Assembly (NCBI RefSeq): GCF_002009175.1
Contig: NZ_CP018047.1
Location: 4,030,001 to 4,094,000 of the forward strand
Source: Streptomyces niveus
GTDB lineage: Bacteria > Actinomycetota > Actinomycetes > Streptomycetales > Streptomycetaceae
DNA length: 64,000 nt
Reading direction: 5' to 3'
Positions 1 through 6,848 of this stretch are shown in pieces. Each line of letters starts with the position of its first letter. The first letter of the stretch is position 1. The translations under genes and the position numbers were made by a program. A model generated the notes under the pieces. The model was not told where the DNA came from. It saw nothing but the letters and a program-made list of their open reading frames with translations, and ran no database searches.

Positions 1-72
1 TCCCCAGACGTGCTCCGCGATGCGTCGCCGGAGTTCATCGGCGATGCGGAGATAGGGCGGCTGCTCAGGCAT
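1..72 (-). CDS. GntR-family transcriptional regulator, N-terminal fragment (gene runs off the left edge)
   Basis: Only the first 24 codons are in the window. On the minus strand the reading frame opens MPEQPPYLRIADELRRRI, which matches the beginning of a GntR winged-helix domain (a Tyr, then I-A-D-x-L-R-x-x-I in helix 1). The family binds palindromic operators as a dimer, and many members repress their own promoter. Two palindromes lie just upstream (82-93 and 101-112), between this gene and the divergent small-gene cluster, so it probably controls both directions. The effector domain is outside the window, so the subfamily cannot be named. Confidence 0.75.
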   Translation of the reverse strand, partial: MPEQPPYLRIADELRRRIAEHVWG

Positions 73-81
73 ATGGAAAAT

Positions 82-112
82 CTAGTCCACTAGGTCTAAT
101 CTAGTTAACTAG
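82..112. promoter_or_regulatory. paired palindromic operators between divergent genes
   Basis: CTAGTccACTAG (82-93) and the perfect palindrome CTAGTTAACTAG (101-112) share the arms CTAGT/ACTAG and are centred 19 bp apart, about two helical turns. They fill the gap between the minus-strand GntR start (72) and the plus-strand start (124). This is the layout expected for a GntR autoregulatory operator. That GntR binds here is inference. Confidence 0.6.
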
Positions 113-123
113 CTTCACTGAAA

Positions 124-429
124 GTGATCGCTGGTGACGGAGGCTGCCCTGTGCCCGGTTCGGGAGTTAGCGCGGCGGCCATCGCCGCCCGGCTATCCGC
201 CGTCGGTCTCCCCGCACGCGTAGAAGAGCACGCCAAGTTCACGTCGGTCGAAGCGGAGGTGCCGAAAACGCTCTCCGTCGAGACATGGCGAGAGGTTCTG
301 GAAGTGGTGGCTGAGGCCGATCGATTCGGGCTCCTGGCCACCAGCTTGAACGGCCGCACCTTATGGGCGGTCGTACGCAAGACGGTCCCCACGACGGGCG
401 ATGTCGGGGGACCGGGCTATCAGCGATAG
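124..429 (+). CDS. hypothetical protein, first gene of small-gene cluster
   Basis: 101 residues from a GTG start. The protein is a mixed alpha/beta sequence with no signal peptide or membrane segment and no motif I recognise. It is transcribed divergently from the truncated GntR gene and heads a run of genes (124-2222) with very short or overlapping junctions, so it is probably co-transcribed with them. Small proteins of this kind next to GntR genes are common in Streptomyces integrated elements. The start is uncertain because no strong ribosome-binding site precedes it; an in-frame GTG at about residue 16 is an alternative. Confidence 0.5.
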   Translation: MIAGDGGCPVPGSGVSAAAIAARLSAVGLPARVEEHAKFTSVEAEVPKTLSVETWREVLEVVAEADRFGLLATSLNGRTLWAVVRKTVPTTGDVGGPGYQR

Positions 430-441
430 GAGCTGACCAGC

Positions 442-753
442 ATGCTCAACCGTATCCGCCGTGCCGCCTCTCTCACCAGGAAGCGGTACTTCTCCAAGGG
501 ACGCCATCGCCGCCCCTTAGCGCCGCCCCGGCCGCCGGCCGCTCCCACCCCCGCCGTGCCTGCTGACGCATCGACCGTCGTCCTGGGCCAAGCTTCGGCT
601 GGCATGGTCCACCATCGCCCCCCGAGGGGTGAGGACGTCGCGCTCGTCCGTCCGTACCTGCTTGCGTGGGAAGAGCGTGTACGGACGCGAGCGGTGGTCG
701 TCGCGCCTGGTCTGCCGGCTGATGCCTGGTTGGCCATCGCGGGGGTTCGCTGA
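442..753 (+). CDS. hypothetical protein, basic and proline-rich N-terminus
   Basis: 103 residues. The first 40 are very basic and then proline/alanine-rich (RKRYFSKGRHRRP followed by repeated P-A), suggesting a disordered nucleic-acid-binding tail. The rest is a short soluble domain (LVRPYLLAWEERVRTRAVVV). AGGAG lies about 9 bases before the ATG. The stop codon overlaps the next start by one base (TGATG), indicating translational coupling. No known family recognised. Confidence 0.5.
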   Translation: MLNRIRRAASLTRKRYFSKGRHRRPLAPPRPPAAPTPAVPADASTVVLGQASAGMVHHRPPRGEDVALVRPYLLAWEERVRTRAVVVAPGLPADAWLAIAGVR

Positions 754-956
754 TGCCCCCTCGTCGACAGCCACGCGGTGCGGACACCACTTCCGTCCCC
801 TACCGCTCGATCGCGTGCCGGATTGGCACGCACTCCTTCTGCGTTGAGTCCTCCCCGTTCTTGGCGCCGGTCGACGTCCCGGTGATCTACGAGGCGTGCG
901 ACTGCCCGTGCCACACGACGCCCGATCGATCCGCGCCCGTGGAGGTGACGCTGTGA
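753..956 (+). CDS. hypothetical small Cys-containing protein
   Basis: 67 residues. Four cysteines occur, two of them in a C-D-C-P-C-H cluster near the C-terminus (residues about 49-55), which could bind a metal ion. Its start overlaps the preceding stop (TGATG) and its stop overlaps the next start (GTGA), so it sits in the middle of a coupled operon. I do not recognise the family; metal binding is only suggested by the clustered Cys/His. Confidence 0.45.
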   Translation: MPPRRQPRGADTTSVPYRSIACRIGTHSFCVESSPFLAPVDVPVIYEACDCPCHTTPDRSAPVEVTL

Positions 957-1177
957 GGCCTCAAGTCCCCGTCGGTGCGATGGTTTCCCACGTCGAGGTC
1001 ACCGCTGCCACCGTGCAGCGCGGCGACATCATCCAACTCGGCGGCCAGGCATGCCGGGTGACAGACCTCTTTCAACTCCCTCAGGGGGCCAAACAACTGG
1101 TCTTCGAGTCGGGCGAGCTGCTGGCCATACACACACGTACCCGGCTCGCCGCCGTGCGACTGCTGAGAAGGCGGTGA
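953..1177 (+). CDS. hypothetical protein, 74 aa
   Basis: The GTG at 953 overlaps the upstream stop by 4 bp (GTGA) and is preferred over the in-frame start at 896, which would overlap the previous gene heavily. The predicted protein is a short beta-rich sequence (VQRGDIIQLGGQACRVTDLFQL) that resembles the small beta-barrel-like proteins often found in Streptomyces regulatory cassettes. Its stop again overlaps the following GntR gene by 4 bp. No function assigned. Confidence 0.5.
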   Translation: MRPQVPVGAMVSHVEVTAATVQRGDIIQLGGQACRVTDLFQLPQGAKQLVFESGELLAIHTRTRLAAVRLLRRR

Positions 1178-1917
1178 CCGGCTCCGTGCCCTCTCGTCAC
1201 CACGACATCGCCGACGATCTCCGCCACCAGATCACGACGGGCAGCATCAAACCTGGCGAGCGCCTACCGTCCGAAGTCGGCCTGGCCGACCGGTACAAGG
1301 TCAGCACAGTGACACTGCGACGCGCCCTCGCCGTACTCCAGGGCGAAGGACTCGTCGAGAAGATCCATGGGAAGGGCAACTACGTCCGTCGCCCCCGCCG
1401 CAAGATTGTGTACGTCGGCGGCTGGGGCACGCTGGACCCCTGGACCGCCGCCGAGCCAAAGTTGCGCATCACGGTTCGCAGCACCACGGTTCCGGCCTCC
1501 GTACACCTGACCACGTTGCTGAAGGTGCCAACGGGCAGCCCTCTCGCCGAGTACACCTGCCTCAGCCTCGAACAAGGGTCACCGCACGGCCTGGCCCGCA
1601 TCTACATCCCGCGCGACCTGGCCCCTGCCGGATTCCTCAACGACGACTCCGCGTGTCGGGAGGCAGCCCAGAGATTCGCCATCCTCGGCCCGTCGCCGGC
1701 CACCATCCGAGAGACGGTCTCCGCCCGCTCTCCCACCCCAGACGAAGCGTCGGCCCTCCGCATCGGAAACAACATGGCCGTTCTCGCGATCACGCGCATC
1801 GCCACCGACACCACCGGTCGCGTCGTTGAAGCCGCGCTCCTGGCCTTTCCGGGAGACCGAGTCGACGCCGTCTTCACCGCCCACCACCTGCTCAACGAAA
1901 GGCCAACCCAAGGATGA
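1174..1917 (+). CDS. GntR-family transcriptional regulator with UTRA ligand domain
   Basis: 247 residues from the GTG that overlaps the upstream stop. Residues 8-72 form the GntR winged helix: IADDLRHQI, then GERLPSEVGLADRY, then STVTLRRALAVLQ, then GLVEKIHGKGNYV. The remainder is a UTRA/HutC-type effector domain with the usual end pattern (TRIATDTTGRVVEAALLAFPGDRV). HutC-type members sense small metabolites and repress neighbouring genes; in Streptomyces plasmids they often control transfer genes. The downstream gene starts inside its stop codon (ATGA). The inducer cannot be told from sequence. Confidence 0.85.
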   Translation: MTGSVPSRHHDIADDLRHQITTGSIKPGERLPSEVGLADRYKVSTVTLRRALAVLQGEGLVEKIHGKGNYVRRPRRKIVYVGGWGTLDPWTAAEPKLRITVRSTTVPASVHLTTLLKVPTGSPLAEYTCLSLEQGSPHGLARIYIPRDLAPAGFLNDDSACREAAQRFAILGPSPATIRETVSARSPTPDEASALRIGNNMAVLAITRIATDTTGRVVEAALLAFPGDRVDAVFTAHHLLNERPTQG

Positions 1918-2222
1918 CAACACCGAACGAACTTCGGCTCCTCCCGTGGTCGGGCCCGGGAGACAAGCCCTGCTACCTGAGCACCGACGACCCGGACGGC
2001 TACATGTCCCGACTCGCGGATGGCATCGAAGCGGTCCAACTCGGCACGGCGAACGAACTGTTGGAGGAGGCCTCAGAAGCTCTCGACAACCGGGACACGT
2101 CCCTTGACGAGATGCGGTGCCTGGTCAAGGAGCTGACCGGAGCTCTGCGGGACATCGTCCGCGTCGCAAGGAGCCGCGGTCGCCTCCTGGCAACGAGCGA
2201 TCCGCGTGAGTCCGCCCATTGA
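1914..2222 (+). CDS. hypothetical protein, last gene of the GntR cluster
   Basis: 102 residues, start overlapping the GntR stop by ATGA. The protein is acidic at its N-terminus and then largely helical (ANELLEEASEALDNRDTS...LVKELTGALRDIVRVARSRG), so a helical bundle or short coiled coil is likely. No membrane segment. Small helical proteins directly after GntR genes are frequent in Streptomyces accessory cassettes, but I cannot name a family. A hairpin terminator at 2252-2293 closes the operon. Confidence 0.5.
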   Translation: MTTPNELRLLPWSGPGDKPCYLSTDDPDGYMSRLADGIEAVQLGTANELLEEASEALDNRDTSLDEMRCLVKELTGALRDIVRVARSRGRLLATSDPRESAH

Positions 2223-2251
2223 TCTACGGTCCTGCCGAGCAGCACAGCAAG

Positions 2252-2293
2252 AGAGGCCCATGGCTCTGACTAGATCAGATGCCATGGGCTTCT
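2252..2293 (+). terminator. hairpin terminator after the GntR cluster
   Basis: AGAGGCCCATGGC (2252-2264) pairs with GCCATGGGCTTCT (2281-2293), a 13-bp stem with one imperfect pair and a 16-base loop. There is no U-tract, which is usual for high-GC actinomycetes. The interval 2294-2542 holds nothing else I can support. Confidence 0.6.
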
Positions 2294-2542
2294 GGCTTTG
2301 CTGGCCGACTTCCGTCGACCTTGGACGGCCCGAGGACTACTTCGTCCCAAAGTGACTTTGGGTGGGCCCCTCGCCCTTGGGCCGTTCGGCCTCATCCCTG
2401 TTGCGACGGTCCGTAGGCGTCCATATTCGTCCGCCGTTGTCCGTCGGCGTTGTCACGCAGTAAGGCACTCACTGCTGATGCTTGTCCTCGCAATGACAGG
2501 GGCAGTGGATGTCATCCGCGGAACACGAATACCGCGAATCCC

Positions 2543-2582
2543 TCTACCTAGGTAGACAGACCTTCGTCTACCTAGGTAGATT
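2543..2582 (+). promoter_or_regulatory. promoter with two perfect 14-bp palindromes; likely PadR operators on a leaderless start
   Basis: TCTACCTAGGTAGA occurs twice (2543-2556 and 2567-2580); each copy is a perfect palindrome and the centres are 24 bp apart. A -35-like TAGACA (2553-2558) and a -10-like TAGATT (2577-2582) are separated by 18 bp, and the -10 ends exactly 6 bases before the ATG at 2589. This predicts a leaderless mRNA. One palindrome overlaps the -35 and the other the -10, the geometry of direct repression. Confidence 0.7.
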
Positions 2583-2588
2583 CTCCTC

Positions 2589-2963
2589 ATGTCAGCAGTG
2601 AGAATGACACCGCACACTCAGACGGTGCTGCGTGCGCTACTAGGCCAGGGGGTCGACGGCGAGCGCCGTTCGGTCGTGCTGACCGATGGGCTGTACGGAC
2701 TAGAGCTTTCCAAGCTGTCAGGTCTGCCAAACGGGACCCTCTTCCCCCTCTTGGAGCGACTGCGCCAGGCTGGATGGGTCGAGAGGCACTGGGAGCAGGA
2801 TGACATTGCTGAGGTTGAGGGGCGGCCCAGGCGTCGCTTCTATCGCCTCACGTCGAAGGGCGCTGACCTTGCTCCTGGCGCCTTGGCGGAAGCGATGGCT
2901 TCTGCACCCGCCGAGGCAAGGCCGAAGCTCGGGCGCCCTGGTTTGGCAGGGGGGACCCGATGA
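2589..2963 (+). CDS. PadR-like winged-helix transcriptional regulator
   Basis: 124 residues. Residues 7-90 fit a PadR/winged-helix fold: TVLRALLGQG, then LYGLELSKLSGLPNGTLFPLLERLRQAGWVERHWEQ, and the wing GRPRRRFYRLTSKG. PadR proteins repress their own promoter and often sense small hydrophobic compounds. The short C-terminal tail lacks the long dimerisation helices of classic PadR, so it belongs to the short subfamily. No Shine-Dalgarno is visible and the start is predicted leaderless. It heads a three-gene operon with 4-bp overlaps (ATGA at 2960). Confidence 0.8.
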   Translation: MSAVRMTPHTQTVLRALLGQGVDGERRSVVLTDGLYGLELSKLSGLPNGTLFPLLERLRQAGWVERHWEQDDIAEVEGRPRRRFYRLTSKGADLAPGALAEAMASAPAEARPKLGRPGLAGGTR

Positions 2964-3472
2964 GCGACGACTTGTCGATGTCCAAGGGGACGGGCTCTCA
3001 AGCGCCGCCTCTGATGCGGGGGTTCCTTATCGACGAGGATGACAACTCGCCCGTCGAGTCGACGTATTCGGGTCCTACTTCGCCGGCACATGGGGCACCC
3101 ACTCAGATGCGGGGGTTCCTCATCGACGAGGACGATGGCTTCCAAGACGTGGAGGGGGTTGGCGGGGAGCCTTTCACGGCGCAGATCACGCCACCAACGG
3201 TGGATGCATTTCCCGACCGTGCGGCGATGGTCGACATGGCGTCCTCTCAGGGCTCGCCGCAGGGGCGCTCCGAGTCCGGCAAGAACCTACTTCGACTTGT
3301 CGCGGTGCTGCTCCCAGGAGACGAGCGATCCGAGTGGCTTGAGGAACAGCGTCGGTACCTGACGGACCTGCCCAGCCGCCGGGCGCGATGGGCATGGGTC
3401 GTGGCGCAGTTGGTCGCCATGCCGCGTTACGCGTACGCAGTACGCACGGGCAACGAGACGGAGCCAGCGTGA
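2960..3472 (+). CDS. hypothetical protein with a repeated decapeptide MRGFLIDEDD
   Basis: 170 residues. The sequence MRGFLIDEDD appears twice, at about residues 19-28 and 50-59, embedded in a disordered, acidic N-terminal half. The C-terminal 60 residues (LLRLVAVLLPGDERSEWLEEQRRYL followed by a second amphipathic stretch) resemble the short helical tail seen on Streptomyces proteins encoded beside PadR regulators. No signal peptide. It overlaps the PadR gene by ATGA and the next gene by GTGA. The repeated acidic peptide might be a docking motif; its role is unknown. Confidence 0.6.
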   Translation: MSDDLSMSKGTGSQAPPLMRGFLIDEDDNSPVESTYSGPTSPAHGAPTQMRGFLIDEDDGFQDVEGVGGEPFTAQITPPTVDAFPDRAAMVDMASSQGSPQGRSESGKNLLRLVAVLLPGDERSEWLEEQRRYLTDLPSRRARWAWVVAQLVAMPRYAYAVRTGNETEPA

Positions 3473-3699
3473 CTAGCCAGCCACCGCCTCATTTGCCCGC
3501 CTCGAACTCGCCGGGCTCGGGTCGTGAGCCGCTTCTGCCGCAGCGATCGGTCTTAGTGCTCCTCGCAGCCGCATTCATCGGAGTAATCGTCGGGGTCCTG
3601 ACATTCTTCAGCGCGGGCAGCGTCGCGGGTGCCTTGCTTGCGGGGCTGACCGGCTCCGGTGCCAGCACCCTCGGTCTGCACATTCTGATCAGTGACTGA
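3469..3699 (+). CDS. small integral membrane protein
   Basis: 76 residues from a GTG overlapping the preceding stop by 4 bp; the upstream in-frame start at 3388 is rejected because it lies deep in the previous gene. A proline-rich cytoplasmic N-terminus of about 25 residues is followed by two hydrophobic stretches (SVLVLLAAAFIGVIVGVLTFF and AGALLAGLTGSGASTLGLHILI), predicting a helical hairpin. It ends a PadR-controlled operon whose middle gene carries the decapeptide repeat, so the two may act together at the membrane. Family unknown. Confidence 0.6.
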   Translation: MTSQPPPHLPASNSPGSGREPLLPQRSVLVLLAAAFIGVIVGVLTFFSAGSVAGALLAGLTGSGASTLGLHILISD

Positions 3700-3771
3700 C
3701 CCTCAGAGCTTGCGCGAAGGACTGACAACTCCCCAATACGCACATGGGCGGCACAGCCCCGATAGGTACGT

Positions 3772-3802
3772 CAGCCCGCCTGTCGATCTGGCAGGTGGGC
3801 TG
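3772..3802 (+). terminator. hairpin terminator after the PadR operon
   Basis: CAGCCCGCCTG (3772-3782) pairs with CAGGTGGGCTG (3792-3802), 11 bp with one G-T pair and a 9-base loop. It lies 73 bp after the last stop of the operon. Confidence 0.6.
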
Positions 3803-3882
3803 GGATACCTAACGCTCACTCATCGACGTACTTGCACACCACGTCGCCCACGGCTCCGGAGGCAGTGCCTGGAGCGGATGAG

Positions 3883-4146
3883 GTGCTCACTCAAATTGGC
3901 AAGGACCCGCGCATCGAGAACATTCGCATCGGTGAAGCTATACGCTTTGAGGTCGGGGCAAGCTGGGAAGAGTCCACCACTGATGGCGTCGGCGGAGACT
4001 TCAGAAGCTGGGTGAAGGCTGCTGGTGTGGAAGTTAAGACAGCGCGTCGCAGGATGCGCCACAACGAAGATGCGGATTCCGGTCTTGGGGAAAGTACTCA
4101 GCGGCAATTAGCGATTGGAACTTCCGAGGATGCTAAGACGGCTTAA
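3883..4146 (+). CDS. hypothetical protein, weakly supported
   Basis: About 87 residues from a GTG preceded by GGAG at a spacing of 8; TTG 3832 or GTG 3865 are alternative starts. The predicted protein is hydrophilic (IGKDPRIENIRIGEAIRFEV ... SWVKAAGVEVKTARRRMRHN) with no recognised domain. The G+C content is clearly lower than in the neighbouring genes, pointing to recent acquisition. An overlapping minus-strand frame is also open, so the coding strand is not certain. Confidence 0.35.
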   Translation: MLTQIGKDPRIENIRIGEAIRFEVGASWEESTTDGVGGDFRSWVKAAGVEVKTARRRMRHNEDADSGLGESTQRQLAIGTSEDAKTA

Positions 4147-4189
4147 GGCGTCAGCCGATCACCCCGTTGCGGAGTATCGCCAAGGCGGC

Positions 4190-4310
4190 TAATTGTCCTG
4201 AGCGCGGCACGGGCGCCAGCGGCCGGGCTGGAGCGGGGCGGAGACAGGAGCACAAGCCCGGCCGGGAGCCGGGCCGCGCGCGGGGAGCGGAGCGAGCCGC
4301 CTTGTTGTAA
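4190..4310. repeat. G+C-rich intergenic sequence, also present inverted at about 32,845-32,930
   Basis: The region holds GGAGCGGGGCGGAGACAGGA (beginning 4230) and, about 50 bp on, a GGAGCGGAGCGAG block followed by CGCCTTG. The same blocks in the same order occur on the opposite strand inside the AICE near 32.9 kb (22 bp identical at 32898-32919). No gene is visible in 4147-4484. It is probably a dispersed non-coding element carried by Streptomyces mobile DNA; its function is unknown. Confidence 0.5.
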
Positions 4311-4484
4311 GTGGAGACGTGTTTCGACAACTACGGCGGCAACCTCTGATCCGTAGCTCTAGCGGGATCGGTCGGCAACCCCCATACTCGCCGCAGAGGG
4401 GCGGTAGCGGACGGGGGCGGTTGACGTTGCGGTACGGCGCTGCTGTACACGCCCCGCTCTTTCTCTCCGTCTTCCGGCAACAGC

Positions 4485-4514
4485 GTCACAATCAGGCGAT
4501 GACCGAACTATGAT
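4485..4514 (+). promoter_or_regulatory. promoter of a leaderless gene
   Basis: The -10-like TATGAT (4509-4514) ends 6 bases before the ATG at 4521, with GTCACA (4485-4490) 18 bp upstream as a possible -35. No Shine-Dalgarno sequence lies before the ATG, so the transcript probably begins at the start codon. Confidence 0.5.
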
Positions 4515-4520
4515 CTCTTT

Positions 4521-5534
4521 ATGGGTGACGTGACATTCCTGAGTCAGGCTGAGCCGGTAGACGAGTATGGTCGAGCTCTCTACGCAGTGGCGCGATCCGT
4601 CATTCGCGCCCAATTGGACCAATTGGGGCATACCGATCTCACAGATCTGAATTGCGATAGACCAGACGTCACAATGAGGCAGCTCAGCAAAATTGCCCGC
4701 CTGGAGCGCGACAAGGGAATGAAGGGTGACGGGTTTGAGTGGGCTGTCCACGAAGCCATCGTCGGCGCGGAGCCGAGCGTTACTGAGCTAGTGGCTCGCG
4801 CCATGGGGCGGATGTCTAGGAAATACAAAGACATGCAGGAGCCTCAGTCGCTCCTCTTTGGGTATGAACGTGCCAAGTACCTAGGATTTCTCGATGCCGT
4901 TGTCGAGGACGCGGGAGACAGCGCAGTCCTGCTCCCTGACGGACAGGGGCGACCGTTCGGGTTCGGTCCATGGGTAACGGTTGCCGCGCAAGGCGTCAGA
5001 GCGGAACCTATCCTGGCGGAGCGAATCAAAAAGGTATGGAAGACCGACCTTTTCTTTAGCGATGAAGACGGGTTCCGGTACACAGCAGCAACCATCAAGA
5101 GCAACTGGAAGCAACTTGAATCAGGTCCCGGGCTTCGAATTGGAGTAGTTCCTGAGGCTAAGGATCTTCGGGCCGGAGTCAGATTCCAGGACGGCCTCTG
5201 GCTGGCGGTTCTGCCGGACCCCGACGGATTCATGGGGATGTTCAATGACGCCTATTCGGCGGTTGCCGCAGCGGTCTGCACACTTGGCCGCCACAGCAGG
5301 CCGGCCTACTTCCTCAAGCCCACCGCCAAGGCTCAGAGACTTCAGCGCCAGCTTGAAAAGTACCCGACAGCAAAAGTGGTAGAGATCGAGCACGCGCTCA
5401 ATGAGGCGGCTCAGCAGCACCTCATTTCGGTAGACCACAAGCTTTTGTCCGTGCGAGCTCCGGGATGGCTGCACATGAATGAAACCAGGACTCCGATCAT
5501 CGCACCGCGCCCCCGGTTCGAGCCCCTGGACTAG
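4521..5534 (+). CDS. uncharacterised protein, possible PD-(D/E)XK nuclease-like
   Basis: 337 residues with codon use less G+C-rich than the surroundings. Helical N-terminal half; the segment GDGFEWAVHEAI (about residue 73) supplies a possible first-helix Glu. KTDLFFSDEDG followed about 17 residues later by TIKSN recalls the D ... xxK arrangement of PD-(D/E)XK nucleases, and LESGPGLRIGVVPE follows as in several restriction-like proteins. This is a weak reading and no family is certain. A strong terminator follows, then an Mrr_N-like gene, so a defence role is possible. Confidence 0.6.
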   Translation: MGDVTFLSQAEPVDEYGRALYAVARSVIRAQLDQLGHTDLTDLNCDRPDVTMRQLSKIARLERDKGMKGDGFEWAVHEAIVGAEPSVTELVARAMGRMSRKYKDMQEPQSLLFGYERAKYLGFLDAVVEDAGDSAVLLPDGQGRPFGFGPWVTVAAQGVRAEPILAERIKKVWKTDLFFSDEDGFRYTAATIKSNWKQLESGPGLRIGVVPEAKDLRAGVRFQDGLWLAVLPDPDGFMGMFNDAYSAVAAAVCTLGRHSRPAYFLKPTAKAQRLQRQLEKYPTAKVVEIEHALNEAAQQHLISVDHKLLSVRAPGWLHMNETRTPIIAPRPRFEPLD

Positions 5535-5580
5535 GTCGGTGGAGCGGCTTTGGGCGGGAGCTCAGCGAAGCAGTAGGCCA

Positions 5581-5613
5581 CGAGGGGTGCTCCCAGCCTG
5601 GGAGCACCCCTCG
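5581..5613 (+). terminator. strong hairpin terminator
   Basis: CGAGGGGTGCTCCCAG (5581-5596) and CTGGGAGCACCCCTCG (5598-5613) are perfectly complementary over 16 bp around a single central base, so the tip must open to a small loop. It lies 46 bp after the preceding stop codon. Confidence 0.8.
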
Positions 5614-5707
5614 GGCGTTCTTTGAACATCCCCACGTCTGCTCGACCGAGCCACATTCTCAGCAGAGGGCGCAACACTGGCCAGCGCGGAGTCATACGAT
5701 CGCCAAC

Positions 5708-6025
5708 ATGCAGCTGACTCCCCATGAGGTACTCGGCCGGTGGCTTCTCGTAACACTTGGCGAGATGGGCGGCACGGGTTCCAAACAGGCCGTGCTTCGG
5801 AGGATCCGTGAGCGGTACGGCCCCCAACTCACCGAGACTGATCACCTGCCGCAGCCGTCCAACGGGGAAGTCAAGTGGGAGAACCGAACTGCTTGGCAGC
5901 GCAACCGGATGGTCAAGGCAGGGCTTCTCAAGCCGTACGAGAGGCATGGTGATCCTTGGGCTCTCACTGAGGCAGGCTGGACTGCTCACCGTGCAGTGCA
6001 ATCCGGTCAGCGAGGATCCGCCTAA
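5708..6025 (+). CDS. Mrr N-terminal-like winged-helix protein
   Basis: 105 residues. The pattern GGTGSKQAVLRRIRERYGPQL, then KWENRTAWQRNRMVKAGLLK, then WALTEAGWTAH matches the Mrr_N winged-helix domain that recognises modified DNA in Mrr-type restriction enzymes. The catalytic PD-(D/E)XK domain of Mrr is missing, so this is either a stand-alone DNA-binding protein or a partner of the upstream gene (4521-5534), which might carry nuclease residues. It converges on the minus-strand gene at 6081-6647. Confidence 0.65.
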   Translation: MQLTPHEVLGRWLLVTLGEMGGTGSKQAVLRRIRERYGPQLTETDHLPQPSNGEVKWENRTAWQRNRMVKAGLLKPYERHGDPWALTEAGWTAHRAVQSGQRGSA

Positions 6026-6080
6026 GGGGGAAGTCGCCGCCGCCATCGCCGTCTCAGAGTCCCGTTCAAGCGGAACTCAG

Positions 6081-6647
6081 CTAACTGCACGAGTCACAGA
6101 TACCTGTCGAAGGCAGTTGTACGAAGCAGGAGTCGCAGACCTGCGGAGGCTTATCGACACGGGCGCGGCGGCGCTCGACAACGCCTTGCAGTCTTGGGGC
6201 TAGGGCTGGCTTACCACCATCAGGCGGCAAGGCCGCTCCGAAGCGGCGATAGCAAGCAAGACGCGCATTAGCAGCGTGGTACTCACGCGCCATCTCATCC
6301 TCTACAGGCGGCTCCCCTGCGACGGCCAGAACCTCCTTGTATCCACTACCAACCTTGCCGTCATCCGTATGAACCACCAGAGCCGTCAGTGGTGGATCAC
6401 CGCGGTGGGCAGCCTCACGCACCACCTTGCCCAAGATCGGACCGATCCAGTTGTGCAGAAGGATCTTGGTCTGAATGCCAGTCCGGTTCTGGATCTCCTC
6501 CGCCAACTCCTTGTAGGTGATCACTGCGTGGTAAGTCCGCGCTACCCCTACGAGGATGGAGTACGCCTCTGCGCCCCACGCTTCGCGCGCTTCATGTCCA
6601 GTTGGCCTAGTGGTGTTTGCCCCACTCGCGGACTCTTCCTCTGTCAT
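6081..6647 (-). CDS. uncharacterised protein with C-terminal zinc ribbon
   Basis: 188 residues from ATG 6647, preceded by a G-rich ribosome-binding site; a longer frame to 6794 exists but lacks coding character. An N-terminal alpha/beta region (YKELAEEIQNRTGI, then RGDPPLTALVVHTDDGKVG) ends in CDSC ... CDSC, a two-knuckle zinc ribbon. I recall this arrangement from Streptomyces accessory genomes without an assigned function. It stands alone on the minus strand beside the Mrr_N-like gene. Role unknown; DNA or RNA contact through the zinc ribbon is inferred. Confidence 0.65.
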   Translation of the reverse strand: MTEEESASGANTTRPTGHEAREAWGAEAYSILVGVARTYHAVITYKELAEEIQNRTGIQTKILLHNWIGPILGKVVREAAHRGDPPLTALVVHTDDGKVGSGYKEVLAVAGEPPVEDEMAREYHAANARLACYRRFGAALPPDGGKPALAPRLQGVVERRRARVDKPPQVCDSCFVQLPSTGICDSCS

Positions 6648-6848
6648 CCCCCACCCCACGATGCTCTCGGCCCTGCGCCAGCTTGCATCCTTCATCACCA
6701 CAGGACTGCGACGCCACGGATCTGCGCACACCGGCACACTGCAAGTCGTACGGCGCGCCTGGTTTAGCGGGCACGCCCCCAGGGCGTGGGGCACGGAGCG
6801 GGCACGAGGATGATGACGACCGTGCCGCTGGGACGCTTACACCCGTCT
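6648..6848. other. intergenic, promoter side of the zinc-ribbon gene
   Basis: No gene can be supported here. Small plus-strand frames (6556-6850) lack ribosome-binding sites and mirror the G+C skew of the minus-strand gene. The stretch should hold the promoter of the minus-strand gene, but I see no clear hexamers. Confidence 0.4.

Noticed and set aside
2298..2555. Open frame of 85 codons before the PadR operon
   Set aside because: No ribosome-binding site, starts on TTG inside the terminator region, and the protein has no recognisable or coding-like composition.
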